Assembly: GCF_943193175.1 (NCBI RefSeq)
Contig: NZ_CALPDF010000024.1
Span: 1-64,000, forward strand
DNA: 64,000 nt
Reading direction: 5' to 3'
From: Neobacillus muris
GTDB taxonomy: Bacteria > Bacillota > Bacilli > Bacillales > Cytobacillaceae
Shown here in pieces: positions 26,612 to 34,490 of this stretch. The stretch's first letter is position 1. Each line of letters starts with the position of its first letter. The notes under the pieces were generated by a model. That model did no database searches, was not told the origin of the DNA, and saw only the letters and a list, made by a program, of their open reading frames with translations. The translations under genes and the position numbers were made by a program.

Positions 26612-27626
26612 AGATTCATGGCAGCGCTATCTGTTGATGATGACGGTGTTGGTCTGCTTGATGATGGTAGCTATTTATCTGAGTTTAACAAATGGCACCT
26701 TCGATTTGAGCATGGCGGATATCATTCGTACCTTATTGCGGATTCATCCGGTAAAAGAATACGATCTTGTCATCTTTGATTTTAGACTTCCCCGGATTGC
26801 CATCGCCGGGCTGGTCGGATTGGGTTTAGGGGTTGCGGGTGCGGTTATTCAAGGGGTTACACGGAATCCATTGGCTGATTCTGGTGTTTTAGGGATTAAT
26901 GCCGGCGCCGGTGCAGCCATGGTCATTTTTATGCTTGTCGTCCAGGGACAGCTCAATGGGACGGGATGGTTAGCGATTATGATGGCCCCAATATTTGGAT
27001 TAGCAGGCGGCCTGGGTGCAGCCATTTTGATCTATCTATTCTCTTGGAAAAATGGAACATTGGACACGGAGCGGCTGTTACTAACTGGAATTGCCATTGG
27101 GTCAGGCTTTAGTGCTCTAGCCCTCTATGTATCTTTAAAAATGAAAGCCTCCGACTTTGAAATGGCTGCGGTATGGGTATCGGGGAGCATTTATAATGCG
27201 AATTGGTCCTATATCCTGTCCATGCTGCCGTGGCTGCTCGTTTTAATTCCGATTATCTATAAAAAAACCTATTTGCTAGATTTATTTCAATTGGAAGATG
27301 AATCTGCTAAGAGCTTAGGTATTTCAATTGAGAAAGAGAAATCGATTCTACTGCTTTGCGCCATCGGGTTAGTCGCCAGCTGTGTGTCAGTATCCGGCAG
27401 TATTGGTTTTGTTGGCCTGATTGCTCCGCAAATGGCCAAACGTCTAGTTGGAATCAAGCATCGTCAGGTTGTTCCTTTATGTGGCGTAATGGGGATGTTC
27501 CTTGTGATTGTTTCTGATTTTATCGCGAAAACAGTGGTGGCCCCGGCTGAATTACCGGTGGGGATAATCATCTCCATCATTGGCGTTCCCTATTTTCTTT
27601 ATTTACTCGTAAAAGTAAAGGCATAG
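26604..27626 (+). CDS. Iron-siderophore permease 2 (FecCD family)
   Basis: The 340-residue second channel subunit is FeuC-like in position. Conserved blocks are LPRIAIAGLVGLGLGVAGAVIQGVTRN and SGSIGFVGLIAPQMAKRLVG. The ATG at 26604 lies inside the end of the previous gene and has GGAGGAAGGA upstream, so translation is coupled. Confidence 0.92.
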   Translation: MHRDSWQRYLLMMTVLVCLMMVAIYLSLTNGTFDLSMADIIRTLLRIHPVKEYDLVIFDFRLPRIAIAGLVGLGLGVAGAVIQGVTRNPLADSGVLGINAGAGAAMVIFMLVVQGQLNGTGWLAIMMAPIFGLAGGLGAAILIYLFSWKNGTLDTERLLLTGIAIGSGFSALALYVSLKMKASDFEMAAVWVSGSIYNANWSYILSMLPWLLVLIPIIYKKTYLLDLFQLEDESAKSLGISIEKEKSILLLCAIGLVASCVSVSGSIGFVGLIAPQMAKRLVGIKHRQVVPLCGVMGMFLVIVSDFIAKTVVAPAELPVGIIISIIGVPYFLYLLVKVKA

Positions 27627-27641
27627 GAGGAGGAAGGAGTC

Positions 27642-28460
27642 ATGTCGATTCTTAGTGTCAAGGACCTTGAAGCAAGTTATGAAAAGTTTACCGTATTCCA
27701 GGATCTGAATCTGGCTGTTAAAAAGGGGAAGATCACCACCATTATTGGTCCAAATGGCTGTGGAAAATCCACAGTATTGAAAACAATGGGACGAATTCTT
27801 AAGCAGAAGCAAGGCAAGGTTTATTTGCAAGGCAAGGATTTACAGACGATTCCCACCAAACAAATTGCCAAACAACTGGCGCTCCTTTCACAAAATCCGA
27901 TTGCGCCAGGTCAATTGAAAGTAGAGGAATTAATCACATATGGCAGGTATCCGCATCGAAATAATGTTAATAAGTTAACCGCAAAGGATAAGGAAGTATT
28001 GGAATGGGCGATGGAGATTACGAAGGTTACGGGCTTTCGTGACCGTGAGCTTGGAAATTTGTCAGGCGGGCAGCGGCAAAAGGTATGGCTGGCGATGGCA
28101 TTAGCTCAGGAAACAGATATCCTGCTATTGGATGAACCGACGACCTATCTGGATATGGCCCACCAGCTTGAGGTGCTTCAGATTGTTGAACAGCTAAATA
28201 AGGACCAAAAATGTACCATTGTCATGGTGCTTCATGATATCAACCATGCGGCACGTTTTTCCCATGAGATTGTGGCAATGAAAGAAGGAACGATCATACG
28301 GGTGGGCCCTCCCTTAGAAATCATGACAGCAGAAGTGCTGCAGCAAGTGTTTCAGATTCAAGCAAGAGTGATGATCGACCCGTATAACGGGGTGCCGGTC
28401 TGTTTTGGCTATGAAAGCATCGGACAAGATGAACACCAAGCTGTCGGCCAAATCATATAG
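27642..28460 (+). CDS. Iron-siderophore ABC ATPase (FepC/YusV-like)
   Basis: The 272-residue ATPase has Walker A GPNGCGKST, signature LSGGQRQKVWLA, Walker B ILLLDEPTTYLD and switch His in VLHDINHA. It drives the two preceding permeases. In B. subtilis the feu operon lacks its own ATPase and uses YusV from elsewhere; here one is built into the operon. Confidence 0.93.
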   Translation: MSILSVKDLEASYEKFTVFQDLNLAVKKGKITTIIGPNGCGKSTVLKTMGRILKQKQGKVYLQGKDLQTIPTKQIAKQLALLSQNPIAPGQLKVEELITYGRYPHRNNVNKLTAKDKEVLEWAMEITKVTGFRDRELGNLSGGQRQKVWLAMALAQETDILLLDEPTTYLDMAHQLEVLQIVEQLNKDQKCTIVMVLHDINHAARFSHEIVAMKEGTIIRVGPPLEIMTAEVLQQVFQIQARVMIDPYNGVPVCFGYESIGQDEHQAVGQII

Positions 28461-28493
28461 GTGAGAGATTATGAATGGAAGGGAGCTTCAACC

Positions 28494-29315
28494 ATGGAAG
28501 GCCGCATTACGAAATCGAACGTCATCATTCCGCAGACGGAGCAATGGCTGACGTATTCTAAAATAAACCATCTGCCATATCAAATTCTTGTCTCAATTCC
28601 AAAGCAGCCTGCTCCGCCTGCAGGCTATCCAGTTATTTATGTACTAGACGGAAATGCCTTCTTTCAAAGCTTTCAGGAGGTCATCAGGCTCCAGTCGGTC
28701 CGGTCGGAAAAGACAGGAATAGCTCCTGCTATCATTGTAGGGATTGGTTATCCCGAAGCAGAAGATTTTGTCACGGCAAGGCGGGTGTATGATTTTACAC
28801 CCCCGGCTGCTTCCGTTGATTTGCCGCCAAGACCAGATGGAAGTCCATGGCCGGAAGCAGGAGGAGCGCATTTCTTTTATCAATTTATTCAAGAGGAGTT
28901 CATCCCGGAAATCAATCGGCGCTACCCAATTGATTTACAGCGGCAAATGCTGTTTGGCCATTCCTTGGGAGGGTTATTCACGTTATATGCCTTGTTCACA
29001 AAGCCGGCTGCATTTCAAACCTATGTTGCTTCCAGCCCGTCCATTTGGTGGAATAAACGAAATATTTATGAACATGAAAACCTGTTTTTCCCTCAATTAG
29101 CTCAAGTCAATCAGAAGCGAGGCGTTTTCCTGGCTGTTGGAGCATTAGAAAAGGACTATATGATTAAGGAAACAAAGGAATTAGCCGATCGGCTAGTACA
29201 ATTAAATAACCCTAAACTGAATGTGGCGTTTCAGCAATTGGAGGGGGAAAATCATATATCGGTTGTGCCCACGATCTTAAGCCGTGCCCTGAGATTTTCA
29301 TTCGAGCAAGGGTGA
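28494..29315 (+). CDS. Siderophore esterase-like alpha/beta hydrolase (BesA/Fes type)
   Basis: The 273-residue esterase of the PF00756 family has nucleophile elbow FGHSLGGLFTLYALF, an SPSIWW block and a C-terminal ENHISVVP His. In B. subtilis, BesA (YbbA) after feuABC hydrolyses the trilactone of ferri-bacillibactin to release iron; operon position and motifs fit that role. ATG 28494 has AAGGGAG 8 nt upstream and is preferred to GTG 28461. Confidence 0.88.
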   Translation: MEGRITKSNVIIPQTEQWLTYSKINHLPYQILVSIPKQPAPPAGYPVIYVLDGNAFFQSFQEVIRLQSVRSEKTGIAPAIIVGIGYPEAEDFVTARRVYDFTPPAASVDLPPRPDGSPWPEAGGAHFFYQFIQEEFIPEINRRYPIDLQRQMLFGHSLGGLFTLYALFTKPAAFQTYVASSPSIWWNKRNIYEHENLFFPQLAQVNQKRGVFLAVGALEKDYMIKETKELADRLVQLNNPKLNVAFQQLEGENHISVVPTILSRALRFSFEQG

Positions 29316-29365
29316 GCTGGGACCATGAATGAGGTCCATTGGACATCCTTCTAGGTCATTTTTTA

Positions 29366-29385
29366 TTAAACAAACGTTTGATTAA
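29366..29385. promoter_or_regulatory. 20-bp palindrome, copy 1
   Basis: TTAAACAAACGTTTGATTAA centres on CAAACGTTTG, with one mismatched pair. It is the first of three closely similar sites upstream of the EamA gene. Confidence 0.6.
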
Positions 29386-29397
29386 AAACGGTGAAGG

Positions 29398-29417
29398 TTA
29401 AATAAACGTTTGATTAA
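29398..29417. promoter_or_regulatory. 20-bp palindrome, copy 2
   Basis: TTAAATAAACGTTTGATTAA starts 32 bp after copy 1. It shares ACGTTTGATTAA with it. Confidence 0.6.
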
Positions 29418-29431
29418 AAAGTAAGAAGAAG

Positions 29432-29451
29432 TTAAACAAACGTTTGTTTAA
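29432..29451. promoter_or_regulatory. 20-bp palindrome, copy 3 (perfect)
   Basis: TTAAACAAACGTTTGTTTAA is a perfect palindrome starting 34 bp after copy 2, so the three sites are about three helical turns apart. A TetR-family dimer site is the most likely explanation. Confidence 0.65.
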
Positions 29452-29580
29452 TACGAGGAAAGGCTTAATAATTCGATCGTTCTTGTTGATTCGAAAAAAA
29501 TGATCTCATGAGGTATGATGAACTCAAAGAGGTCATTTTTTAATGTTAAGTTACGATAATGAACGAAGGGAAATGGAATC

Positions 29581-30447
29581 ATGTGGGTGTTATATGCCTT
29601 TCTAGCCGCTTTTTTTGCGGGAATTATGTCCATTCTGGCGAAAATAGGGATTAAAAATATTGATTCGAACCTGGCCACCGCACTGAGGACCATAGTGGTT
29701 GCGCTATTTGCGTGGGTGATTGTCTTTGTTGTCGGTTCGCAAACAACTATTGCATCTATTAGTGCGAAAAGTTTATTATTTTTAATCCTATCTGGCTTAA
29801 CGACAGGGCTGTCGTGGATTTGCTATTTCAAAGCCCTGCAGCTGGGAGACGTCAATAAAGTAGTGCCGATTGATAAATCCAGCACAGTGTTATCGATGGT
29901 GATGGCGTTTATCTTTTTGCAGGAGCCTGTGACAGCCAATAAGCTTTTCGGCATGATCGGCATTGCGGCTGGCACCTATTTAATGATTGAAAGAAAGAAA
30001 ATCGACAAGAAGGATGTAAAAAGCGGCGGCTGGCTCATTTATGCGGTGCTTTCGGCTGTGTTTGCGGCGTTAACATCGATTCTCGGCAAGGTAGGTATTG
30101 AGGATGTAGAGCCTAATCTTGGAACGGCGATTCGGACGCTTGTGGTGCTCGCTATGGCCTGGCTGATCGTTTGGGCAACAAGGAAGCAAAAAGGGATTGG
30201 AAAAATCGACAAAAAGAGCTGGCTGTTTCTCGTCCTTTCCGGGCTGGCCACAGGGTTATCCTGGATGTTTTATTATCATGCCTTACAGGACGGACTGGCA
30301 AGTATCGTTGTTCCGATTGATAAGCTCAGCATCTTAATGACTGTCCTGTTTGCGTATATTTTTTTAAAAGAAAAACTTTCAAAGAAAACCACAGTAGGAT
30401 TAGTGCTGATTGTAGGCGGTACTTTGCTGCTGCTTGTTACATTTTAA
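29581..30447 (+). CDS. EamA/DMT-family transporter
   Basis: The 288-residue membrane protein has ten helices formed by two EamA repeats (1-140, 148-288) that are visibly similar (ALRTIVVALFAWVIV versus AIRTLVVLAMAWLIV; LSGLTTGLSWICYFKALQLGD versus LSGLATGLSWMFYYHALQDG). Such proteins export metabolites or amino acids. The gene is alone, 130 bp downstream of three palindromic sites that probably control it. Confidence 0.9.
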   Translation: MWVLYAFLAAFFAGIMSILAKIGIKNIDSNLATALRTIVVALFAWVIVFVVGSQTTIASISAKSLLFLILSGLTTGLSWICYFKALQLGDVNKVVPIDKSSTVLSMVMAFIFLQEPVTANKLFGMIGIAAGTYLMIERKKIDKKDVKSGGWLIYAVLSAVFAALTSILGKVGIEDVEPNLGTAIRTLVVLAMAWLIVWATRKQKGIGKIDKKSWLFLVLSGLATGLSWMFYYHALQDGLASIVVPIDKLSILMTVLFAYIFLKEKLSKKTTVGLVLIVGGTLLLLVTF

Positions 30448-30449
30448 AG

Positions 30450-30478
30450 GAATCCTTTTTATGGAGGATTCTCTTTTT
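30450..30478 (+). terminator. Terminator of the EamA gene
   Basis: GAATCCT and AGGATTC form a 7-bp stem followed by a TCTTTTT run, just after the stop codon. Confidence 0.75.
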
Positions 30479-30501
30479 GCCATATTTAGTTATATCATTT
30501 A

Positions 30502-30603
30502 TTGACATGTTAAAAGTAAAGGGGTGCTGTAAAAATGGGGTGAAATAAACATACAAACATGAGCAGCACCAACCAAGGCCGTGGTTGGTGCTGCTATTTT
30601 TTT
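30502..30603 (+). ncRNA. Orphan leader/small RNA candidate with strong terminator
   Basis: AGCAGCACCAACCA (30562-30575) and TGGTTGGTGCTGCT (30582-30595) form a perfect 14-bp stem followed by ATTTTTTT. Upstream lie TTGACA (30502) and GGTGCTG (30523-30529), which can pair with CAGCACC (30564-30570) as an alternative. No gene follows on this strand, so a small RNA of under 100 nt is possible. The -10 box is weak. Confidence 0.45.
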
Positions 30604-30638
30604 AGTAGAAGTGAAGTAAGGCCGAACAACCCCTGGGA

Positions 30639-31505
30639 TTAAGATGAGGCATTATTCCGAGCTAGAAATCCAGCAACAGCATTCGTCATCTCTACGGCCT
30701 CTGCTGGTCCATTTTTGCTCCCGAGCATGTTGGTAATTTCCCTGTGGGTCAGGGCGTGATTGAAAAATAGATCTACGGCATTGCCGGCCAGTCTAGCCTT
30801 CTCTGCATAAGCGGTGAAGGATTTTTTGTCTTTGCCGACTAGCAGAATTGGCGGCAGATTTTTATTGGACACATAAGTGACCGGGGAGGCATGAGCCCAA
30901 TTTTCTTTATTGTCTCCAAACACTTCCATATATGCGTTATTCCTAGGGATAAACTCCGTTAAATCTACGGGACCGTCCAAGTTAACAATCGAGTTGATTA
31001 CCTGAAGAGGAAGGCCCGCTGAAGCTAAATAGTAAGAGTCGGTTCCAATCAACGCAACTAAATGGCCGCCGGCGGAATGCCCCATTAAGTTTATTTTTGC
31101 CATATTAATTTGATAGTGATGGGCATGATGATAAATCCAGTAAATCGCCCTGGAAATATCCTTGGCCATTTCCTTATAGGTTACGCGGGGAGACAATTGA
31201 TAATTGACAGAAATAAATGCATAGCCTTTGTTTGTAAAGAAGTCCGGTTTTTCTGCGACATTCGATTTATCGCCATGCATCCAGCCTCCGCCGTGTACAT
31301 AAATAATGACAGGGCGGGATTGTTGTCCTCCATCAATCGGTGTGTAGATATCCATTGTCTGTCTCGGTTCGCTGCCGTACTTTACATGGGTCTGGCTGAA
31401 GCTTTGTGCCTGTGCAGGCTGATGAGTGACAGTACTAATTATGAGAACAAGAAAGAATGGCACGAATGGACGAAGCCATGTTTGGTTTTGCAGAAAATTA
31501 TCCAT
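30639..31505 (-). CDS. Secreted carboxylesterase-type alpha/beta hydrolase
   Basis: The 288-residue protein has a signal peptide (hydrophobic 12-28, likely cut after AQA). Esterase/lipase features are the HGGGWMHGDK oxyanion motif, the GHSAGGH nucleophile elbow (Ser), a GPVDLTEF strand and a late catalytic His (LTHREITN). It is probably an exported or surface esterase with a small acyl substrate. It is monocistronic on the minus strand, with a GAAAGGGG ribosome-binding site. Confidence 0.88.
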   Translation of the reverse strand: MDNFLQNQTWLRPFVPFFLVLIISTVTHQPAQAQSFSQTHVKYGSEPRQTMDIYTPIDGGQQSRPVIIYVHGGGWMHGDKSNVAEKPDFFTNKGYAFISVNYQLSPRVTYKEMAKDISRAIYWIYHHAHHYQINMAKINLMGHSAGGHLVALIGTDSYYLASAGLPLQVINSIVNLDGPVDLTEFIPRNNAYMEVFGDNKENWAHASPVTYVSNKNLPPILLVGKDKKSFTAYAEKARLAGNAVDLFFNHALTHREITNMLGSKNGPAEAVEMTNAVAGFLARNNASS

Positions 31506-31682
31506 CTTAAACCCCTTTCATTCTTTTAAATGAGGTATAAGTTATTTTTTCCCAGAAAGGCAGGAAAATATTGATTTTGGCGAGCGTTAATAAATTTTTT
31601 AATTTTGGTGGAGGAAAATTTAGGGAATCAACGAATATATTCATTTAGGAGTTGTCTAATTTTGGAAAGGGGGATTAGCGAT

Positions 31683-32231
31683 ATGTCTAAAAAAGTGTTA
31701 ATCATTGCGGGCGATGCGGTGGAGGCTTTAGAAATTTATTATCCGTATTTTCGGTGCTTGGAAGAGGGCTTTGATGTCCAAATTGCGGCACCATCAAAGA
31801 AGAAGCTGCAAACCGTTGTCCATGATTTCATTGGCTGGGATACGTATACGGAAAGCAAGGGATACTTAATTGAGTCGCAAGTGGCGTTTGAGGAGGTCAA
31901 CCCAGAAGAATATGATGGATTAATCATTCCAGGGGGAAGGGCGCCGGAATATATCCGATTAAACGAAAATGTCCCCAAAATTGTCGCCCATTTCTTTGAG
32001 GCAGGCAAGCCTGTTGGGGCGATTTGCCATGCAGCACAGGTTTTAACGGCTGTCCGTCAATATTTAGAGGGCAGGGAGATGACTGCCTATATTGCATGCA
32101 AGCCTGACGTAGAGGCATGCGGCGCCACTTATATTGAGGATACTCTCCATGTCGAGGGCAATCTTGTCTCCGGCCATGCATGGCCAGATTTGCCTGACTT
32201 TATGAGGGAGTTTATTAAGTTAGTAAAATAA
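31683..32231 (+). CDS. DJ-1/PfpI-family protein
   Basis: The 182-residue cytoplasmic protein has the nucleophile Cys in GAICHAAQ, an IIPGGRAPEYIR block and an HAWPDLPDF end. The family includes glyoxalase-III, deglycase-like and chaperone-like members; the exact activity is not predictable. The frame is open from 31605, but ATG 31683 follows GGGGG by 9 nt and matches family length. Confidence 0.88.
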   Translation: MSKKVLIIAGDAVEALEIYYPYFRCLEEGFDVQIAAPSKKKLQTVVHDFIGWDTYTESKGYLIESQVAFEEVNPEEYDGLIIPGGRAPEYIRLNENVPKIVAHFFEAGKPVGAICHAAQVLTAVRQYLEGREMTAYIACKPDVEACGATYIEDTLHVEGNLVSGHAWPDLPDFMREFIKLVK

Positions 32232-32240
32232 AAATCAGGC

Positions 32241-32277
32241 AAAAGGAATGGAGGCGCATGTCTCTGATTCCTTTTTT
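32241..32277 (+). terminator. Terminator of the DJ-1/PfpI gene
   Basis: AAAAGGAAT and ATTCCTTTT form a 9-bp stem followed by further T residues. Confidence 0.75.
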
Positions 32278-32303
32278 CATTTTGCAGAATGAACCTGATG
32301 ATC

Positions 32304-32390
32304 GGTCAGTACCTTTATAGAAAGAAATAGAAAGGGACGGTTACTGACCTCTTTTTTTGAGCGGACCAAAATCCACTTGATAAGAGGTCA
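32304..32390 (+). promoter_or_regulatory. Terminator-like leader before the E1alpha gene
   Basis: GGTCAGTA (32304-32311) pairs with TACTGACC (32342-32349), and a TCTTTTTTT run follows. TGACCTCTT (32345-32353) can instead pair with AAGAGGTCA (32382-32390). A second terminator so soon after 32277 and only about 65 bp before E1alpha suggests attenuation of the dehydrogenase operon or an insulating stop. Confidence 0.45.
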
Positions 32391-32422
32391 CAGACTGCCA
32401 TTTTCAAATAGGAGGGAATTGT

Positions 32423-33487
32423 ATGTGGGTGGAGCCAAATGATCTGACAGTCGAAAGAATCCAATTTTTAGATGAACACGGGAAAATAACAGGTACCATG
32501 CCGGAAGTATCTGATGAAGAGCTAATCAGCTTATATAAATGGATGGTACAGGCCAGGGTGTTTGACCAGCGCGCCCTAAAGCTGCAACGGCAGGGGAGAA
32601 TCGGTACGTACGCCCCATTAAGCGGGCAAGAAGCCGCACAAGTTGGAAGCGCTTGCGCATTGACGGAACAGGATTGGATCTATCCTAGCTATCGTGAGGG
32701 TGCTGCCTGCTTTGTGCGCGGATTCCCAATGAAGAACTTTTTCCTCTATACAATGGGTCACCTAAACGGGACCGATGCGGCGGGGGCTCATGTTTTTCCA
32801 GTCCAGATTATCATTGCGGCCCAATGCCTTCACGCGGTGGGCGGTGCCTGGGCGAGTAAATACAAAAAGGAAGACAGTGTAAGTGTCGCCTATTTGGGGG
32901 ACGGAGGCACCTCTGAAGGGGATTTCCATGAGGCGATGAATTTTGCCGGTGTTTACAAGCTCCCGATGGTTTTCTTTGTACAGAACAACCAGTGGGCGAT
33001 CAGTGTGCCGGTCCGCAAGCAGACAGGCAGCAAAACAATTGCCCAAAAGGCGCTCGCCTACGGTATGGCAGGAGTGCAGGTGGATGGCAATGATGTGCTT
33101 GCGGTCTATACGGCCATGAAGCAGGCTCTGAACCGGGCACGAAAAGGGGAACCAGTATTAATAGAGGCGGTCACTTACCGGCAGGGCCCGCATACTACAG
33201 CGGATGACCCGACTAAATACAGAGAAGGCAGCGATGTGGAGCACTGGCTGGCGAAAGACCCGCTGAAGAGAATGAAGGCATTTATTGTAGAAAAAGGAAT
33301 TTGGAATGAGGCATTAGACAAAGAGGAATACGAGCGGGCCGATCAGATGGTTACCGAAGCCTTTGAACAAGCACTCAATACACCAAAGAGCAGCACGAAA
33401 GAAGTATTTGACCTGGTATATGAGCAGAAAACAAGCCAGCTTAAAGAACAGCAGCTATCCCTAGGTTCAGAGGAGGTATGGAAATGA
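32423..33487 (+). CDS. 2-oxoacid dehydrogenase E1 alpha subunit (PdhA-like)
   Basis: The 354-residue subunit binds thiamine diphosphate: GDGGTSEGDFHEAMNFAG...QNN is the classic GDG-NN motif, and SGQEAAQVG and the GPHTTADDPTKY phosphorylation-loop-like segment are present. With E1 beta it decarboxylates a 2-oxoacid and passes the acyl group to E2. The substrate (pyruvate, branched-chain or acetoin-derived) cannot be decided from motifs. First gene of a four-gene operon with an AGGAGGG ribosome-binding site. Confidence 0.92.
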   Translation: MWVEPNDLTVERIQFLDEHGKITGTMPEVSDEELISLYKWMVQARVFDQRALKLQRQGRIGTYAPLSGQEAAQVGSACALTEQDWIYPSYREGAACFVRGFPMKNFFLYTMGHLNGTDAAGAHVFPVQIIIAAQCLHAVGGAWASKYKKEDSVSVAYLGDGGTSEGDFHEAMNFAGVYKLPMVFFVQNNQWAISVPVRKQTGSKTIAQKALAYGMAGVQVDGNDVLAVYTAMKQALNRARKGEPVLIEAVTYRQGPHTTADDPTKYREGSDVEHWLAKDPLKRMKAFIVEKGIWNEALDKEEYERADQMVTEAFEQALNTPKSSTKEVFDLVYEQKTSQLKEQQLSLGSEEVWK

Positions 33488-34464
33488 CCGTGTTGACGAT
33501 GATTGAAGCGATTAATTTAACCTTAAAAAATGAAATGGAACGGGATGATCGGATCATCTGCCTTGGTGAAGACATCGGGAAAAACGGGGGAGTGTTTCGG
33601 GCAACGGATGGTTTGCAGGCAATCTTTGGACTGGACCGGGTGGTTGATACGCCGATAGCAGAATCAGCCATTGTCGGGGCGGCTGTCGGCATGGCGGCAA
33701 GAGGTTTGCGTCCGGTTGCTGAGATCCAATTTTTCGGATTTATCTATGAAGCGATGGATCAAATGGCCTCGCAGGCAGCAAGGCTCCGATTCCGTTCGGG
33801 TGGAAGACTAAGTGCGCCAATGGTAATCCGCGCTCCATTTGGAGGCGGGGTGAAAACGCCGGAGCTTCATTCCGATAGTTTAGAAGGAGTATTTTTGCAT
33901 TCTCCGGGCCTGAAAGTCGTCATGCCAAGCTCCCCTTATGATGCCAAGGGATTGTTAACCGCGGCGATTCGGGACAACGATCCTGTCCTGTTTCTTGAGC
34001 CAATGAAACTGTATCGCGCTTTTAAGCAGGAAGTCCCGGAGACGGATTACATGATTGAGTTAGGCAGGGCTAATGTGGTGAAAGAGGGGGAAGACCTGAC
34101 CGTCATTGCCTGGGGCCCGACCGTGCCGCTCGTTCATCAGGTGGCAGAACAGTGGGAGCAGCAGCAAAATGTCTCGATTGAAGTAATAGATTTACGAACG
34201 ATTTCCCCAATAGATGAAGACACGATCCTTGCCTCTGTAAAAAAGACAGGCAGGGCCATGATTGTTCATGAAGCGGTGAAAACAGGGGGGCCGGGAGCGG
34301 AAATATCCGCGCTGATTAATGAAAAGGCGTTGTTCTATTTATCAGCGCCTATCCTGAGGGTGGCGGGATTTGATACCCCTTATCCGGTGCCGTCGGTGGA
34401 AGATGATTGGCTCCCTAATGCCAAACGAATCAGCCAGGGGATTAGCGAAGTATTAGCGCATTAA
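33484..34464 (+). CDS. 2-oxoacid dehydrogenase E1 beta subunit
   Basis: The 326-residue subunit has the transketolase pyrimidine-binding domain (GEDIGKNGGVFRATDGL, ESAIVGAAVGMAARGLRPVAEIQF) and C-terminal transketolase domain (IEVIDLRTISPIDEDTI, VHEAVKTGGPGAEI). ATG 33484 overlaps the E1 alpha stop (ATGA) and has AGAGGAGG 8 nt upstream, making it better than ATG 33478. Confidence 0.93.
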   Translation: MTVLTMIEAINLTLKNEMERDDRIICLGEDIGKNGGVFRATDGLQAIFGLDRVVDTPIAESAIVGAAVGMAARGLRPVAEIQFFGFIYEAMDQMASQAARLRFRSGGRLSAPMVIRAPFGGGVKTPELHSDSLEGVFLHSPGLKVVMPSSPYDAKGLLTAAIRDNDPVLFLEPMKLYRAFKQEVPETDYMIELGRANVVKEGEDLTVIAWGPTVPLVHQVAEQWEQQQNVSIEVIDLRTISPIDEDTILASVKKTGRAMIVHEAVKTGGPGAEISALINEKALFYLSAPILRVAGFDTPYPVPSVEDDWLPNAKRISQGISEVLAH

Positions 34465-34490
34465 TTTTTCAGATAGGAGTGACAGAAGAT

